A model generated the notes under the pieces. That model ran no database searches, had not been told where the DNA came from, and worked only from the letters and a program-made list of their open reading frames with translations. A stretch of DNA of 64,000 nt from JAJFFW01 sp965263375 (GTDB taxonomy: Bacteria; Pseudomonadota; Alphaproteobacteria; Caulobacterales; Parvularculaceae). Shown piece after piece: positions 7,171-16,232 of the stretch; position 1 is the stretch's first letter, and each line of letters starts with the position of its first letter. The stretch spans positions 3,224,001 through 3,288,000 of the forward strand of contig OZ253669.1 of the NCBI GenBank assembly GCA_965263375.1, written 5' to 3'. The translations under genes were made by a program, and so were the position numbers.

Positions 7171-8955
7171 TTAAGCGCTCAAAATCTCTGGGTCAAGACG
7201 ATCAACAACATCGCCGCCTGCGGTCACAGCGCCTGTTAGCCCCTCAGCTTCAGTCAAATAATTCTGAGCAAAGAAGTAAGCAAGGCGAGCCTTTGATGTT
7301 GCATAAGCAGCGTCTTCCGTTTTCACCGCTCCAAGGGCGCCCTTGGCAAGAAAATGGCCGCCTGCAAGGTTGCCAAACTGTTTTAAATAGGGCGTCGCGC
7401 CCGCCAAAACCTCATTTTGGTCTGTTTTAGCTTTGTCCAGCAACCATTCCGTGGACGCCGCGGTCGCATCGCCCGCCGCTTCCAGACGCCGGCCAATCGT
7501 TTCTAATACGCTATCGCCAGATGCTTTTAGCGCTGCGGCGTTCTGTTTGGTCTCAGCAATAAATTCACTGATCGCTTCACCGCCATCACTTTGAAGTTTA
7601 CGCCCGACAAGATCCATCGCTTGAATACCGTTCGTACCCTCATAAATAGCTGCGATCCGCGCGTCTCGCATATGTTGGGCGGCGCCGGTTTCTTCGATAA
7701 AGCCCATGCCGCCATGAACCTGAACACCAAGCGATGTAATCTCATTCGCCCGGTCTGTAGACCAGCCTTTCGAAATTGGCGTCAGTAATTCCTCCCGCGC
7801 TTTTGCTTTTTTGCGGGCGGCTTCATCCGGCGCACTGAGAGCAAGGTCATAAGCAACAGCATTGGCATAGCAAATTCCGCGTGAAGCCTCGGTCAGAGAC
7901 TTCATTGAATAAAGCATCCGCCGCACATCAGCATGTTCGTATATTGCAACCTGATCACCAGTACGCACCCCTGGCAAGCGCCCTTGTTTTCTGTCCAAAG
8001 AATAGCCAAGCGCTTGTTGATAAGCGCGCTCAGCAATACCGACCCCTTGCGTGCCCACATCAAGCCGCGCAGCATTCATCATAATGAACATATTTTTAAG
8101 GCCCTTATTTTCTTCGCCGAGCAAGGTGCCGTAACATTCATTATTATCGCCATAAGCCATCACACAGGTCGGACTGGCGTGTAGACCCATTTTTTCTTCA
8201 ATACCAGCGCAGACGAGATCATTGCGCGCGCCAATGGCGCCTTCCGCATCCACATGGAATTTGGGAACTAAGAACATTGAAATGCCGCCTGTTCCTTCCG
8301 GCGCATCAGGAAGACGTGCAAGGACGAGATGAACAATATTATCGGTAAAATCATGCTCACCATAGGTGATGAAAATTTTCTGCCCAGTGATTTTATAGCG
8401 GCCGTCACCAATAGGCTCAGCCTTAGTGCGCATATTGCTTAAATCGGAGCCAGCCTGAGACTCTGTAAGGTTCATGGTGCCTGTCCACTCGCCCGTCGCC
8501 ATTTTTGGTAGGTACACACGTTTTTGCTCTTGTGTGCCCACATGCATAATGGCTTTGACCGCGCCGGCAGTCAGCGTCGTGCCAATAGCAAACGACATGC
8601 ACGCGGCATTCATCCCATCAATCAATGCAATCGAAAGCGTAGAAGGAAGCCCTTGCCCCCCGATCTCTTCGGGAAAGGCAAGCGCCCCCCAACCGCCTTC
8701 TACGTACTGGTCATAGGCTTCTTTGAAGCCGGGGGCCGTACGCACAACGCCATTTTCTAAGGAAACCCCGTTTCGATCGCCAGGAACATTCAACGGCGCG
8801 ATCACTTGATCACAATATTTGCCCATTTCTTCCATAATGGCGGAGACAAGGTCGTCTGATAAATCATCATACGCGCCGCTGCTCGCTAAGGCGTCAAAAC
8901 CAGCCATATGCTGCAATGCGAAACGCATATCGCGTAGAGGGGTTGCGTAAGTCAT
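7171..8955 (-). CDS. Acyl-CoA dehydrogenase with C-terminal extension (DmdC/FadE-like)
   Basis: A 594-residue flavoenzyme, longer than the 380-residue short form, of the class that includes 3-methylmercaptopropionyl-CoA dehydrogenase (DmdC). Order: N-terminal helical domain, FAD-binding middle with NLTESQAGSDLSNMRT and KIFITYGEH, C-terminal catalytic domain with IYEGTNGIQAMDLVGRKL carrying the catalytic Glu, then an acyl-CoA dehydrogenase C-terminal domain of about 120 residues. It introduces the alpha-beta double bond in acyl-CoA and passes electrons to ETF. AAGGAG sits seven bases before the ATG. DMSP-derived substrates are possible but no dmdA, dmdB or dmdD is nearby, so general acyl-CoA breakdown is equally likely. 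Confidence 0.92.
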   Translation of the reverse strand: MTYATPLRDMRFALQHMAGFDALASSGAYDDLSDDLVSAIMEEMGKYCDQVIAPLNVPGDRNGVSLENGVVRTAPGFKEAYDQYVEGGWGALAFPEEIGGQGLPSTLSIALIDGMNAACMSFAIGTTLTAGAVKAIMHVGTQEQKRVYLPKMATGEWTGTMNLTESQAGSDLSNMRTKAEPIGDGRYKITGQKIFITYGEHDFTDNIVHLVLARLPDAPEGTGGISMFLVPKFHVDAEGAIGARNDLVCAGIEEKMGLHASPTCVMAYGDNNECYGTLLGEENKGLKNMFIMMNAARLDVGTQGVGIAERAYQQALGYSLDRKQGRLPGVRTGDQVAIYEHADVRRMLYSMKSLTEASRGICYANAVAYDLALSAPDEAARKKAKAREELLTPISKGWSTDRANEITSLGVQVHGGMGFIEETGAAQHMRDARIAAIYEGTNGIQAMDLVGRKLQSDGGEAISEFIAETKQNAAALKASGDSVLETIGRRLEAAGDATAASTEWLLDKAKTDQNEVLAGATPYLKQFGNLAGGHFLAKGALGAVKTEDAAYATSKARLAYFFAQNYLTEAEGLTGAVTAGGDVVDRLDPEILSA

Positions 8956-9291
8956 TCACGATCTCCTTGCTTAGCCAATCAAGCCACTTAAGCGTTTTCA
9001 TAACGATCAGGGACCTTCCAGGGGCCTTCAAAGACCCTTGGCTGTCTTGTAACAAACGACGAAGAAAGTCCCCGCCTTTTAGCCTTCCCTGAAAATCCTA
9101 TAAAAATTGCCTAAAACCATTGTAGCCCCCCCCTCTAAATGGAGCAGCTTCACCCTTTAGAAAAGCACCAATAGCAGTAAAGAATTGACGCAGCGCAACA
9201 TGAGGCGAAATACAGCCTGCACGAGAGGCGAAAATCCTGTAAACTAAGCGTTTTTACCACAACCAGCCCTTTAAAGGCGCTAGCTTTGACC
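8956..9291. other. 336-bp divergent intergenic region
   Basis: It separates the leftward acyl-CoA dehydrogenase from the rightward tsaC. No gene is apparent on either strand. It contains the dehydrogenase ribosome binding site beside 8956, a run of eight Cs near 9126-9134, and the promoter candidate at 9185-9213. Confidence 0.5.
9185..9213 (+). promoter_or_regulatory. Candidate promoter for tsaC
   Basis: TTGACG at 9185-9190, a 17-bp spacer and AAATAC at 9208-9213, about 80 bp before the start. The -35 is good and the -10 is poor. Confidence 0.3.
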
Positions 9292-10263
9292 ATGTTCGAC
9301 GCGACAAAAAATGATGAAGCCATAACACAAGCCGCATCCTTACTGCAGGCGGGAAAGCTTGTGGCTGTGCCGACAGAAACGGTTTACGGCCTGGCGGCGG
9401 ATGCGCGAAATGACGAGGCGGTAGCAGGTATTTTTAAAGCCAAAGGGCGCCCACGTTTCAACCCTTTAATAGCCCATATCGCGAGCCTTGACGATGCGCG
9501 CAAACATGCTGTTTTTTCTCCAGCCGCCAGAAGCTTAGCAGAAGCCTTTTGGCCTGGCCCTTTAACTTTGGTGTTGCCGAAAAGTGCGACCAGCAAATTA
9601 TCCCTATTGCTTTCAGCAGGTTTAAGCACAATTGCAGTGCGCGCACCCGCTCACCCAGTAACGCAACAACTACTGAACGACTTTGGCGGCCCCATCGCGG
9701 CGCCGAGTGCAAACCCCTTTGGCGCAGTCAGCCCGACCACCGCTGATCATGTCCGCGAAGGTCTTGGCGATAAAGTCGCCGCTGTCCTTGATGGGGGCCC
9801 GTGTGACATTGGGGTTGAATCAACGATCATTGGTTTTGACGATGATGGGCGCGCCTTGCTGTTACGGCCTGGGGGCATTCCCCGCGCCGCCATCGAACGG
9901 GTTTTGGGGGCGCCTGTCTTAATTCCAGAACCGAGCAACAAGCCTGTTGCGCCAGGAATGTTGAAAAGCCACTACGCCCCATCAGTCGCCGTCCGGCTAA
10001 ATGCAAAAAGTCCAAAAGAGGGCGAGGCCTATTTAGGCTTTAGCAATTGCCATTCAGTCGATCCCACAAGCCTCAACTTGAGCGAGACGGGCGATCTTAC
10101 CGAAGCGGCGGCGAATTTATTTTCTTACTTACGCCGTCTCGACGCGATAGCAGGCGAGAAAAGTCTTGATACCATCGCTGTGGCGCCGATCCCAAAAGAC
10201 GGTCTGGGCGAAGCGATTAACGACCGGCTTAATCGCGCCGCCGCCCCGCGTCGTGGTGAATAG
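9292..10263 (+). CDS. tsaC: L-threonylcarbamoyladenylate synthase (TsaC/Sua5)
   Basis: It makes threonylcarbamoyl-AMP from threonine, bicarbonate and ATP for the t6A37 modification of ANN-decoding tRNAs. The YrdC domain covers about residues 5-205: GKLVAVPTETVYGLAADA, then KGRPRFNPLIAH with the conserved KxR ATP-binding residues, and APSANPFGAVSPT. A Sua5-type C-terminal domain (about 120 residues, from VAPGMLKSHYAP) makes this the long form. The ATG at 9292 was chosen; a TTG two codons earlier (9286) is closer to AAAGGCG and cannot be excluded. It is followed by an FAD oxidase 42 bp downstream on the same strand. Confidence 0.93.
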   Translation: MFDATKNDEAITQAASLLQAGKLVAVPTETVYGLAADARNDEAVAGIFKAKGRPRFNPLIAHIASLDDARKHAVFSPAARSLAEAFWPGPLTLVLPKSATSKLSLLLSAGLSTIAVRAPAHPVTQQLLNDFGGPIAAPSANPFGAVSPTTADHVREGLGDKVAAVLDGGPCDIGVESTIIGFDDDGRALLLRPGGIPRAAIERVLGAPVLIPEPSNKPVAPGMLKSHYAPSVAVRLNAKSPKEGEAYLGFSNCHSVDPTSLNLSETGDLTEAAANLFSYLRRLDAIAGEKSLDTIAVAPIPKDGLGEAINDRLNRAAAPRRGE

Positions 10264-10305
10264 GCGCCCCTTGACCAAGGCCCGCAAGAAGACAACATTG
10301 CCCTC

Positions 10306-11730
10306 ATGAACACACCCATTTCTACCAAGCCGCCCACACGTGAAGCCCTTGAAGCGATTGCGGCTGTCGTCGGCCCTAAGGGTGTTATCACTGGCGATGA
10401 TGCAAAGCCCTTTTTAAAAGAATGGCGTGATCGATGGCCCGGACACGCCGCCATGATTGTCGCCCCCGCCTCCACACAAGAAGTTGCGGACGTGGTTAAA
10501 ATTTGCGCGGCCCAAAAAATCGCCATCACCCCCCAAGGGGGCAATACCGGCCTTGTCGGCGGACAAATGCCATTTGGGTCTGAAATATTACTGACGTTAA
10601 AACGCATGCGGAAAATTCGCGACGTCAACGCCCTAGACAGCGCGATGACAGTGGACGCTGGCGTCACCTTGCAAGAAGCGCAAGACGCCGCCGAAAAAGT
10701 TGGGCAGCTTTTTCCATTATCGATCGGTTCAGAAGGGACCTGTCAGGTCGGCGGCGCTATTTCAACCAATGCTGGCGGCGTTAATGTCTTGCGTTATGGC
10801 AATATGCGCGCCCTTGTTTTGGGGCTGGAAGTCGTCACCGCTAACGGCGAAATTTGGGATAACCTTAAATCCCTGCGCAAAGATAATACAGGCTACGACC
10901 TTAAACAGCTTTTCATTGGGGGGGAGGGCACAATCGGCATTGTAACTGGCGCTGTTCTAAAGCTCTTTCCGCGTCCAGATGATACCGTAACCGCCCTTGT
11001 CGGCGTGCCTTCATCGCAAGCGGCGATCGCCCTTCTTGTCCATGCGCAAAACGCCACCGGGGGGCTGGCCAGTAGTTTTGAGTTAATGTCCCGCCAATGC
11101 TTAGAGTTGGTGAATAAAAACATTCCGGACACGCGCGATCCGATGGATGAGCCGCACCCTTGGTATGTGTTGAGCGAATTTTCGGCAAGCGGCGGGCAAA
11201 ACTTGCGCCAAAGCGTTGAAACTTTGTTAGAAGACGCCCTTGAAAAAGACTTGGTGCGCGACGCGATCATTGCTGATAACGAAACTCAGGCGCATGAGTT
11301 ATGGCGCATGCGCCATGCCATGACCGAAGCCATGAAAGTCGAAGGCAGCGGCGTAAAACATGATATCTCCGTCGCCACTGCGATGATCCCAGAATTTTTT
11401 CGTCAAGCCGACCCCGTCATAGAAGCGACCGCGCCAGGCGCACGCATTATCGCGTTTGGCCATATCGGCGACGGCAATATCCACTATGATATAATGCCGC
11501 CCGCTGGCGCCCCAGCAAATGCGCTCAGCAATAAGCACGAAGAGATAGAAGCCCGTGTCTATGATGTAATTGCGCGCTTAACGGGTTCAATTTCCGCAGA
11601 GCACGGCGTTGGCCGCCACAAGCGCGACGCAATCGCCGCGCGTAAAAGCCCCGTTGAACTTGCTATGATGCGTGCGGTAAAAACCGCATTAGATCCAGAC
11701 GGGATTATGAATCCCGGCAAAATGTTATAA
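10306..11730 (+). CDS. FAD-linked 2-hydroxyacid dehydrogenase (GlcD/D-2-HGDH family)
   Basis: A 474-residue flavoprotein with a PCMH-type FAD domain in the first half (ITPQGGNTGLVGGQMPFG and GSEGTCQVGGAISTNAGG near residues 86-160) and the FAD-oxidase C-terminal domain in the second (FGHIGDGNIHYDIM with metal-ligand histidines, and SAEHGVGRHKRDA). This combination is found in D-2-hydroxyglutarate dehydrogenase, D-lactate dehydrogenase and GlcD. It oxidises a D-2-hydroxyacid to the 2-oxoacid and passes electrons on. No glcE or glcF follows, which favours the stand-alone D-2-hydroxyglutarate or D-lactate type. It ends nine bp before yaaA. Confidence 0.88.
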   Translation: MNTPISTKPPTREALEAIAAVVGPKGVITGDDAKPFLKEWRDRWPGHAAMIVAPASTQEVADVVKICAAQKIAITPQGGNTGLVGGQMPFGSEILLTLKRMRKIRDVNALDSAMTVDAGVTLQEAQDAAEKVGQLFPLSIGSEGTCQVGGAISTNAGGVNVLRYGNMRALVLGLEVVTANGEIWDNLKSLRKDNTGYDLKQLFIGGEGTIGIVTGAVLKLFPRPDDTVTALVGVPSSQAAIALLVHAQNATGGLASSFELMSRQCLELVNKNIPDTRDPMDEPHPWYVLSEFSASGGQNLRQSVETLLEDALEKDLVRDAIIADNETQAHELWRMRHAMTEAMKVEGSGVKHDISVATAMIPEFFRQADPVIEATAPGARIIAFGHIGDGNIHYDIMPPAGAPANALSNKHEEIEARVYDVIARLTGSISAEHGVGRHKRDAIAARKSPVELAMMRAVKTALDPDGIMNPGKML

Positions 11731-11739
11731 GCTGCGCCC

Positions 11740-12537
11740 ATGATAATTCTTCTATCTCCCGCCAAGAACCTAAATTTTGATGCCGCTGAAAACGCTCCCA
11801 AAGCGACAAAGCCTTTGCTCTCAAAGCACACAGCAGAGCTTTCGGCGCGCACCCGCGCGCTGACCCGCGCGCAAATCAAGAGTTTGATGAAAATCTCCGA
11901 TAATTTAGCGGATTTAAATCACGCGCGCTTTCAAGCGTTTGCAGCAGACGGCAAGGGCGCTGAGACAAAACAGGCCGCCCTCGCCTTTAATGGCGATGTA
12001 TATTTAGGGCTTGAGGCGAATACGCTGTCTAAAGACGACCTTTCTTTCGCCCAACATCATCTTCGTATTCTGTCTGGGCTTTACGGTCTTTTACGCCCGC
12101 TCGACGCCATTCAACCCTACCGCCTTGAAATGGGGTCAAAACTTAAAAACGACCGCGGGGCGAACCTTTATGATTTCTGGGGCGACCTTATCGCGAAGGA
12201 AATCAACAAGGCGCTAAAAGGGGAAGATAACCCGGCAGTTATCAACCTGGCCTCCAACGAATATTTTTCCGCCGTTGATCGCAGCGCTCTAAAAGCAAAT
12301 GTAATTACCCCTGCCTTTAAAGAAGAAAAAGACGGGCGCTTAAAAACATTGATGTTCTATGCCAAGCGCGCGCGGGGGCTTATGGCGCGTTGGGCGATTG
12401 AAAATCGCGTAACGTCGCCATCGGACTTCAAAAATTTCTCCGTAGACGGGTATAAATTTGAGGCTGAAGGCTCCGACGACGCCAACTGGCTTTTTACGCG
12501 CCCCCAACCTGCGCCCAAAGGCAAAAAAGCGGCATAG
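11740..12537 (+). CDS. yaaA: Peroxide stress protein YaaA (DUF328)
   Basis: A 265-residue cytosolic protein starting MIILLSPAKNLNF, the family signature, followed by LYGLLRPLDAIQPYRLEMG and NLASNEYFSAV, both strongly conserved. In E. coli YaaA lowers free iron and limits Fenton damage during peroxide stress and has a DNA-binding fold. The start is nine bp after the FAD oxidase stop, so the two are probably cotranscribed; an oxidase generating reactive oxygen next to a peroxide-protection gene is consistent but inferred. Confidence 0.92.
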   Translation: MIILLSPAKNLNFDAAENAPKATKPLLSKHTAELSARTRALTRAQIKSLMKISDNLADLNHARFQAFAADGKGAETKQAALAFNGDVYLGLEANTLSKDDLSFAQHHLRILSGLYGLLRPLDAIQPYRLEMGSKLKNDRGANLYDFWGDLIAKEINKALKGEDNPAVINLASNEYFSAVDRSALKANVITPAFKEEKDGRLKTLMFYAKRARGLMARWAIENRVTSPSDFKNFSVDGYKFEAEGSDDANWLFTRPQPAPKGKKAA

Positions 12538-12638
12538 ACATTCAGCCTGCTTGCCCCAAATTAAGCAACACATAGAGATTGCGCGACAAAAATTTGCGCA
12601 AACACATATCTGTCATTTTAAATATTTATATTATTCAT

Positions 12639-14078
12639 ATGCAAAAATTTATAATTTCCGCCCTTCTTGTCTCCATCACGCTTTTCAACGGCGCAAGCGC
12701 CCATGACGCCAAGAGCGCTGCAAAACCTTCACAACCACCGTGGCAGGAAGCGACGGGCTGGCCCGACCGCATCGTTGTTACGCTGCCTCAAAAACCACAA
12801 ACGAGCTTTGCGGTCACCTGGCGCACAGCCGCATCCCTTGATGAGACCATCGCTGAGATTGTTGAAGCGAGCGATGATGCGCGCTTTGACCTTGCCGCCA
12901 AGCAAGTGCCTGCGAAAACTGAGCGCCTTGACCTAGAAAAAAGACAGGCTTTTGGAAAAGTCTTTGAAATTGAGGACAATGCCGGTCTTCCCCCGGCGCA
13001 TTTTCACTCCGTTATTTTTGAGGGGCTTAAACCAGACACGATCTACGCCTATCGCGTAAAAGGGGTCGGCAATCAGTGGTCAGAGTGGCTCCAAACCCGC
13101 ACGGCGGCGCAAAGTGGACCGATTTCATTTCTTTATCTTGGTGATGCGCAGGACGCCCTTCGCTCTCACTGGTCGCGGCTTATTCGCGCCGGGTTCCAAG
13201 AGGCGCCGAAAGCAGACTTTATTTTGCACGCAGGTGATTTGGTTGACAGCCCATCCCGCGACCTTGAATGGGCGGAATGGTTCGATGCAACAGGTTTTAT
13301 ACACGGCATGATCCCTGCCATCCCCCTTGCTGGCAATCATGAATATGAAAAGCTCAAAATCTCTGAAGACGAACAAAACCGGCTTTTATCTATCATGTGG
13401 CGGCCGCAATTCACCCTGCCTGAGGAACCGGATTTAGACGAAGACCTACAAGAAGTTGCATATGATATCCGGTATTCAGATGACCTGCATATCTTCGTGC
13501 TTTCAACGCAAAATCCAAAGATTAAAGAACAGGCGGAATGGTTGGACAAAGAACTCGCCCAAAGCGATGCGCATTGGAAAATCGTTTCCATGCACCATCC
13601 CATTTTTTCGTCTGGCGCTGGACGCGACAGGCCCAACCGACGCGCGGCTTTACTGCCGGTTTTTAACAAACATAAAGTTGATCTTGTCCTTCAAGGACAT
13701 GACCACACATATGCACGCGGCGTGATCAGCCAAACGCCCGAACGGATCGCCTTAAAATCCAAAGGCGGTAAGGTCGATACGATGTATGTTAATTCTGTCA
13801 GCGGACCAAAGCAGTATAACTTCCGTGAAGATGGGTGGGACGGTTATCGTGAGCATGATGTAAAATTGGTTCGCAAGGCTGAAAACACCCAGTTCTTTCA
13901 GCTAATCACCATCGACGGCGAACGAATTTCCTATGAAGCGCGCACAGCAACCGGCAAACTTTATGATGATTTCGTGATGACCAAGAACCGTAAGGGTGAA
14001 AAGAAAATCACCCGCGGTTCAGCAAGCACCATGGAAGAACGCGCATTTTCCAACACGGGCAAATATGAACGGCCTTAG
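12639..14078 (+). CDS. Secreted purple acid phosphatase-like metallophosphoesterase
   Basis: A 479-residue protein with an N-terminal signal peptide (MQKFIISALLVSITLFNGAS, cleavage near ASA), a fibronectin-like purple acid phosphatase N-terminal domain to about residue 150, and a calcineurin-like catalytic domain. Metal motifs in order: LGDAQD, HAGDLVDS, LAGNHEYEK, SMHHPIFSSG and LQGHDHTYARG. Together these are the five blocks of a dinuclear metallophosphoesterase. It probably releases phosphate from organic esters in the periplasm. An upstream in-frame TTG at 12579 would add 20 residues before the signal peptide; the ATG at 12639 is preferred because it begins directly with the signal sequence. 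No Pho box was identified. Confidence 0.88.
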   Translation: MQKFIISALLVSITLFNGASAHDAKSAAKPSQPPWQEATGWPDRIVVTLPQKPQTSFAVTWRTAASLDETIAEIVEASDDARFDLAAKQVPAKTERLDLEKRQAFGKVFEIEDNAGLPPAHFHSVIFEGLKPDTIYAYRVKGVGNQWSEWLQTRTAAQSGPISFLYLGDAQDALRSHWSRLIRAGFQEAPKADFILHAGDLVDSPSRDLEWAEWFDATGFIHGMIPAIPLAGNHEYEKLKISEDEQNRLLSIMWRPQFTLPEEPDLDEDLQEVAYDIRYSDDLHIFVLSTQNPKIKEQAEWLDKELAQSDAHWKIVSMHHPIFSSGAGRDRPNRRAALLPVFNKHKVDLVLQGHDHTYARGVISQTPERIALKSKGGKVDTMYVNSVSGPKQYNFREDGWDGYREHDVKLVRKAENTQFFQLITIDGERISYEARTATGKLYDDFVMTKNRKGEKKITRGSASTMEERAFSNTGKYERP

Positions 14079-14119
14079 GGCGTGATAACCAAGTCTTTGC
14101 ATCGCGCGCCGTCATGACA

Positions 14120-14890
14120 CTAAACCGGCTCTGCGGCGATGACATAATTGCGGCAATGGCGCAGGGCGCCTTCGGATTTGATCAAATCAAGCGCTTCGCT
14201 GCGCAAAGCTTCCCCGCGCGCTTTTAGCGCTTGCGCCAGAACGTTATCATGCAAGCTTTCAAGCCTGGGCCCACACATATCAATTTGGGCGTTAACAAAG
14301 CGCTCTTTGTACCCAATGGTGAAATGCTTCACGTTACGCACAGCAAACCCAGCGGCGTGCAATTGATCTACCGCCCATGGCGCCGGGTATTCACGGTACG
14401 GTCTGTCGCCAGCCAGCAACATACAAGCATCACGATAGCGCCCAATCTCCCATAACAATTGTCCCGCCTTTGTTTCAGGGCGTGGGGTGGGGACATAGGG
14501 CTCAAGACCAGTCACATACATCATACTACGCGTTAAAGGCCTAAGACGCTTGAATAGATAGGGTTGAAAAAAAGGCGCAAACCCATCAATGGCGCCTAGC
14601 AGATAATCTGCAAGCACCGTGTCATAGGTTTCGCCCGTCAGAAATTGGGCATCCGCCCAGTTGCCCACCTCAATTCGATCTTGTGGCCTTTTAACTGTTT
14701 CAGTTGCATCGCGAACGCGCGCCGCCTCCCCGATGGAGCCTGATACAGCGGTCCAACGTTCGGCGCCGAGGCTCGCAACCCATTGGACGGAATTAACCCC
14801 TGTTCCGGCGTCTAACAGTGAACCCCATGGGCGCTCCCCATGCAGACGTTGAATATAACGATACAATGCCGAGTGTTTGCGTTCTTTCAC
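14120..14890 (-). CDS. Putative class I SAM-dependent methyltransferase
   Basis: A 256-residue protein. SLLDAGTGVNSVQWVA near residues 20-35 resembles the SAM-binding motif I (hxDxGxG), VSGSIGEAARVRDA resembles motif II, and DTVLADYLLGAIDGF the motif IV region. A cysteine pair lies in the last third. Substrate is unknown, and the motif after strand 4 is not diagnostic. It is leftward, adjacent to the SRAP gene (same strand, 101 bp apart). It could also be a spermidine synthase-fold protein without methyltransferase activity. Confidence 0.7.
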   Translation of the reverse strand: MKERKHSALYRYIQRLHGERPWGSLLDAGTGVNSVQWVASLGAERWTAVSGSIGEAARVRDATETVKRPQDRIEVGNWADAQFLTGETYDTVLADYLLGAIDGFAPFFQPYLFKRLRPLTRSMMYVTGLEPYVPTPRPETKAGQLLWEIGRYRDACMLLAGDRPYREYPAPWAVDQLHAAGFAVRNVKHFTIGYKERFVNAQIDMCGPRLESLHDNVLAQALKARGEALRSEALDLIKSEGALRHCRNYVIAAEPV

Positions 14891-14991
14891 CGGTGAACCC
14901 TTAAACTTTTTACTATGTCACTAAGAACGTGCGCTTTTACCATCGTTTATCACCCTACCCCAAACACCTCTTACAAAGATCATCACAGTCC

Positions 14992-15693
14992 CTATTCAAA
15001 CAGATCCGCCTTAAAAGCAGGAACTGGCTGGATAAGATCAGGCCCATCATTACGCGGGCTATTGACTGCGGTTGAAACCGGGTCTGCGCGCCAAAAGCCT
15101 TTTGGCCGCGCCCGTAACAAGGGTTTTAACTGATGCGCGTCTCGTTCATCCGCCTCCAACCATTGAGCGTAATTTTCGCGATCAATCACCACCGGCTCAC
15201 GATGGTGGATATGTAATAGGTCCGGCCCAGCCTCGACGGTTAAAAACGCAACCGTATCCGCCTCAGACCCATTATCGGCCATTGCCGTCTCCCAGATCGC
15301 GGCAAAGGCGATCAACCGACCATCAGCCGGACGAACATAATAAGGTTGACGCGCACCAGCCTCGCCGCGCCATTCATAGAACCCATCCGCTGGCATCAAA
15401 CATCGACGCCTTTTAAAGGCGCTTTTAAAACTCGCTTTTTGATCAACCGTCTCAGCCCGGGCCATCGCCAATGGCCGCCCCTTTTCGCGGCCCATCCACG
15501 CAGGAATGAAGCCCCAGCGCATAAGCGTAAACTCTCTGACCCCAGGCGGCGGGCCAATGGGTGCTTGGCGAATAACGCCAATTGGCTGGCTGGGGGTGAT
15601 ATTATAGCGCGGCGGAAATTCTTCCGTTTGCGGAAGTCTAAATTCCGAAAACACGCGCGCCGATGTTGAGATTAAGGTGTAGCGTCCACTCAT
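14992..15693 (-). CDS. SRAP (YedK/HMCES) family protein with substituted active site
   Basis: A 233-residue SOS-response-associated peptidase. The fold signatures are clear: FPPRYNITPSQPIGVI, LMRWGFIPAWM, FKRRRCLMPADGFYEW and IHHREPVVI. SRAP proteins crosslink to abasic sites in single-stranded DNA through Cys2 after Met1 removal. Here the natural start gives MSGRY, not MCGRY: codon 2 is AGT (Ser). The motif usually reading NARAET reads MARAET, so the conserved Asn is Met. The Glu of GFYEW and the His of IHHR are kept. An upstream in-frame start at 15723 would bury the N-terminus and overlap the divergent Nudix gene; 15693 is preferred. See findings. Confidence 0.9.
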   Translation of the reverse strand: MSGRYTLISTSARVFSEFRLPQTEEFPPRYNITPSQPIGVIRQAPIGPPPGVREFTLMRWGFIPAWMGREKGRPLAMARAETVDQKASFKSAFKRRRCLMPADGFYEWRGEAGARQPYYVRPADGRLIAFAAIWETAMADNGSEADTVAFLTVEAGPDLLHIHHREPVVIDRENYAQWLEADERDAHQLKPLLRARPKGFWRADPVSTAVNSPRNDGPDLIQPVPAFKADLFE

Positions 15694-15714
15694 AGACGCG
15701 ACTATATAAGCGCG

Positions 15715-16167
15715 ATGAGCCAAGACAAGTCACAACACCAAACACACAACCAGGTTCGCATCGGCGTTGGCGCCGTCGTCTTTCGGGGCCATGATTTGCT
15801 GTTAATTAAGCGCGGCAAACCGCCTTTTTTGGGCAAATGGTCAATCCCGGGTGGCGGCCTTGAATATGGCGAAAGGTTGGAAGACGCCGCCTTGCGCGAA
15901 GTAAGAGAAGAAACCGGGTGCGAAGCGCGCATTGTCGGCCTTATTGATGTGTTTGAGGCGCTGCCCCAGATTGATGACAAAGCATCATTCCCCCACACGG
16001 TGATGGTCGATTACATCGCAGAATGGGTCAGCGGGGAACCGAGAGCCGGCGACGACGCCGCGGATGCAGAATTTGTCCCCTTAATAGAGGCCCTTTCCCG
16101 CGTTTCATGGGATCAAACCCGCCGCGCCCTCGAACTTGCGGTCAAGATCAGAGGGATGAGTGACTGA
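15715..16167 (+). CDS. NUDIX hydrolase
   Basis: A 150-residue protein with a complete Nudix box, GGGLEYGERLEDAALREVRE followed by ETGCEA, near residues 44-69; the REVREE glutamates bind Mg2+. It hydrolyses a nucleoside diphosphate linked to another moiety; the ADP-ribose or mutator (8-oxo-dGTP/CTP) type is possible from length. It is divergent from the SRAP gene with only 21 bp between start codons, so the two promoters must lie within or beyond each other's 5' ends. Confidence 0.92.
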   Translation: MSQDKSQHQTHNQVRIGVGAVVFRGHDLLLIKRGKPPFLGKWSIPGGGLEYGERLEDAALREVREETGCEARIVGLIDVFEALPQIDDKASFPHTVMVDYIAEWVSGEPRAGDDAADAEFVPLIEALSRVSWDQTRRALELAVKIRGMSD

Positions 16168-16232
16168 TTTACCCCTCGCACGAAGCCTCAATGCGCCTTA
16201 AGATGGCCCCGTTTTCCGGTTATAGAGAGCCT

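Noticed and set aside
7171..8955. Assignment of the acyl-CoA dehydrogenase as dmdC of a DMSP demethylation pathway
   Set aside because: The long form is shared by many FadE-type enzymes and no dmdA, dmdB or dmdD gene lies nearby, so only similarity in type is claimed.
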